The notes beneath the pieces are model-generated. The model ran no database searches and was not told where the DNA came from. It worked only from the letters and a program-made list of their open reading frames with translations. A stretch of DNA of 64,000 nucleotides from Rosa chinensis (Eukaryota; Streptophyta; Magnoliopsida; Rosales; Rosaceae): assembly GCF_002994745.2 (NCBI RefSeq), contig NC_037094.1, positions 45,955,139 to 46,019,138 of the forward strand, given 5' to 3'. A program made the position numbers and the translations under genes. Within the stretch, counting starts at the first letter, position 1; the number at the start of each line of letters is the position of its first letter. Positions 62,166-64,000 of this stretch are shown here, in pieces.

Positions 62166-62989
62166 ATCAAAGGACTAATATGGGAAGGGAGGAGAGTAGA
62201 AATTTGGAGTTTGGACCAGGAAAAGAGAAGAAAAGGCACAAGGGGAAAGGGAAGGACAAAGCAAAGAAGGATGAACTTGATACAAGTTATTTTGTGGTTG
62301 AAGTCTGTCGGGACAAAATGGGACAGGTAGTTGAGGGGAAAAAATATGACAGAGTGGTGGAATTCATTTGAACAGCGGAGAAGGAGCCAATAAGAAAAAG
62401 AAAAGGAAGAGGGAAAAAAGGGGGCATGTCATGTTAATAGGGAGTATGATTAATAAAAAGGAGCTCAAATGATGGACAGAAATCTGAAAGGAAAACCATG
62501 GAGGAAATTGACTCTACAGCTAATGTAAAGAAGAGAAAGAAAACCGTCAAGGATGGCATAATGGGTGTGGCAACTGAATATGGAGATGTTGCACAAATGA
62601 ACGAGGGAGGAGATAAACAGAAAATAGAGAAGAAAGAGAAGAGGGGCAAAGCAGGTGGTGAATTGGTACAGAATATAACAAGTGATGGAGTGGAGGCTGG
62701 ATTAGCAAGTCAGCATTTAGATGGGCATATCGTGGAGAACAGGAGAAGGGTGATTTTGCACTTGAGGAGAGGAAGAAAGAGAAAAGAAACCATGGAAAGA
62801 ATTCAGGAATGGAATTGCAGGAATTTGTGGCTGAAAAAATGGGCACTGAGAGCACTGAAGTTCAAGAAAACATGTTCTCAAAGAATGATGTCAATGTGCA
62901 GTCAAAGTGTACACTGCTTTCAGGTACAGACAACACTGATTAGTGCTAATGATCTTCCAGGAATTATAGGCCATCTAGTCATTGCGTAA
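62166..62989 (+). pseudogene. Lysine-rich unknown coding region
   Basis: A frame from ATG 62180 to TGA 62371 encodes KEKKRHKGKGKDKAKKDELD and then YFVVEVCRDKMGQVVEGKKY; a second from ATG 62498 to TAA 62989 is also lysine/glutamate-rich (VKKRKKTVKDGIMG, IEKKEKRGKAGG). The two are separated by stops. Composition suggests a disordered nuclear-type protein; low complexity makes homology unsafe. Could be exons of a gene continuing right, or a pseudogene. Family unknown. Confidence 0.35.
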
Positions 62990-64000
62990 GTGGCTTCCTA
63001 CTGTTGAACCTTGATTAATTTTCATTTTTCTATAGCTACAGGTAGAATGTTTTAGTGGCATGACCAAAATAATAACAATAATAATAAATAAATAAATAAA
63101 TAAATTGATTCTATGTTACATCTGTTGCCACTAGAGTATGTTTGTTGGCGTCTGATTGTTTCTTCATGTATGGGAAGTCTTATTGTTAAAAGAGGAAATG
63201 GCAATGTCATTTGATTTCATTATGGTGAAATTTTTTACTTCTTTTGTGTTGCAACATAAAACAACAGCAGTTTATATAATCTACTGAATTATTGTTGTTC
63301 CGTATTTTGCTAGATCATACGTTCCCATTCTGAATACCAGATGGTCCTTGAAAGCTATCTTCTTTTTTATTTATTTATTTATAGAATTTGTTCTACTTTC
63401 AGACAACAGTGTGCTAGATTGTTAGAATTTTGAATCAAATGATTTGATAAATTTGTATTGCAGATAGTCCGAGACTTTTGCAGCATGCGGAGACTGTTCA
63501 TACTCCAAGTTCATGGGTAGGACTGCATTCTAATTCTTATGAGGACATACCGTGGATAGAGAGCAGTTTGAGGTGTGTGCATCTGAAACTTCTTTTTCTT
63601 TTTCTTTCGTTTTCTTTTCTTTGTTCCTGATTCCCTTAAATACAGGGCATAAGTATTAGAGATGGAAAAAAAAAACAAAAATAGTCTTAAGAGTTGGTTT
63701 AGTGTTGTGAAGAATCTAAGCAGTTGTTTTAGTGTACCGTTTCATTGATAGGTTGGTCTAGAGTTTGTATCTGTGTTCTCTCTCTTGAAAACAAGATTTT
63801 ATTGTTTTGCTTGTTTTCTTTAATCATACGCTTAATTTATGGGTACCAAGTTTTACTTTTTTAGGTGCCTTTGCACTCAGGACACTTTGATATAGACACA
63901 TGTAAAGAACTTCAGGAAAAATTGAAAGTTGTGTAAGCTTTGAAGGCAGCCCTGCGTCTTCCCTTCTGATAATACCAGGGCTGCTGTTTGTTAGTCATAC
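62990..64000. other. Unassigned right edge
   Basis: AT-rich, with (AATA)n near 63070-63104. A possible exon at about 63466-63570 (bounded by GCAG on the left) reads SPRLLQHAETVHTPSSWVGL, but no domain is recognisable. Confidence 0.4.

Overview
The window is nuclear DNA from a eudicot plant. My impression is a rosid, possibly Rosaceae, but that is unproven. Evidence for a plant nucleus: spliced genes with plant-type introns, S-locus-type (G-lectin) receptor kinases, a mitochondrial-type PPR gene, an F-box/DUF295 gene, and many plant transposon families (copia, gypsy-like, LINE, CACTA, MULE, hAT). Perhaps four-fifths of the sequence is transposon or transposon debris.

Layout. 1-6012: minus-strand, apparently non-coding Ty3/gypsy-type LTR element with a tRNA-Asp-type primer site. 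6638-14016: MULE-like element with ~300 bp inverted repeats, split by a 5.8 kb CACTA element (7045-12850, TSD ATC). The CACTA carries the end of a Ulp1-like protease gene and intron-containing pieces of three host genes: DXR, an RGG RNA-binding protein and COQ3. 14031-14396: GC-rich fold-back element. 15280-15704: end of a second CACTA. 15705-18384: intronless NUP205-like fragment and an unknown ORF, followed directly by a polypurine tract and LTR (18385-18616). That LTR and its flank recur inverted near 23.5-24.0 kb; between the arms lie two nested hAT elements (19347-23534), the inner one holding a ~523 bp tandem array and a ~600 bp microsatellite block.

25320-32138: convergent pair of G-type lectin S-receptor kinases. 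The plus-strand copy is a pseudogene with a solo LTR in exon 1 and an internal deletion; the minus-strand copy appears intact (seven exons, 808 codons). 35366-42362: complete but decayed copia element, minus strand, TSD TACAT. 43537-45666: 5'-truncated relative on the plus strand. 47550-50420: LINE with ORF1 and endonuclease but no reverse transcriptase.

51833-53401: probably functional F-box/DUF295 gene with a 16 bp first coding exon. 54462-56510: MULE-like element with a short NEN-type exonuclease fragment and a minisatellite. 58634-60205: intact single-exon mitochondrial-type PPR gene. The last 3.8 kb holds lysine-rich reading frames I cannot name.

The strongest candidates for intact genes are the minus-strand receptor kinase, the F-box gene and the PPR gene. 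The most striking theme is gene-fragment capture by three routes: DNA-level with introns kept (CACTA), DNA-level short fragments (MULE), and an intronless probable RNA-level copy (NUP205 beside an LTR).
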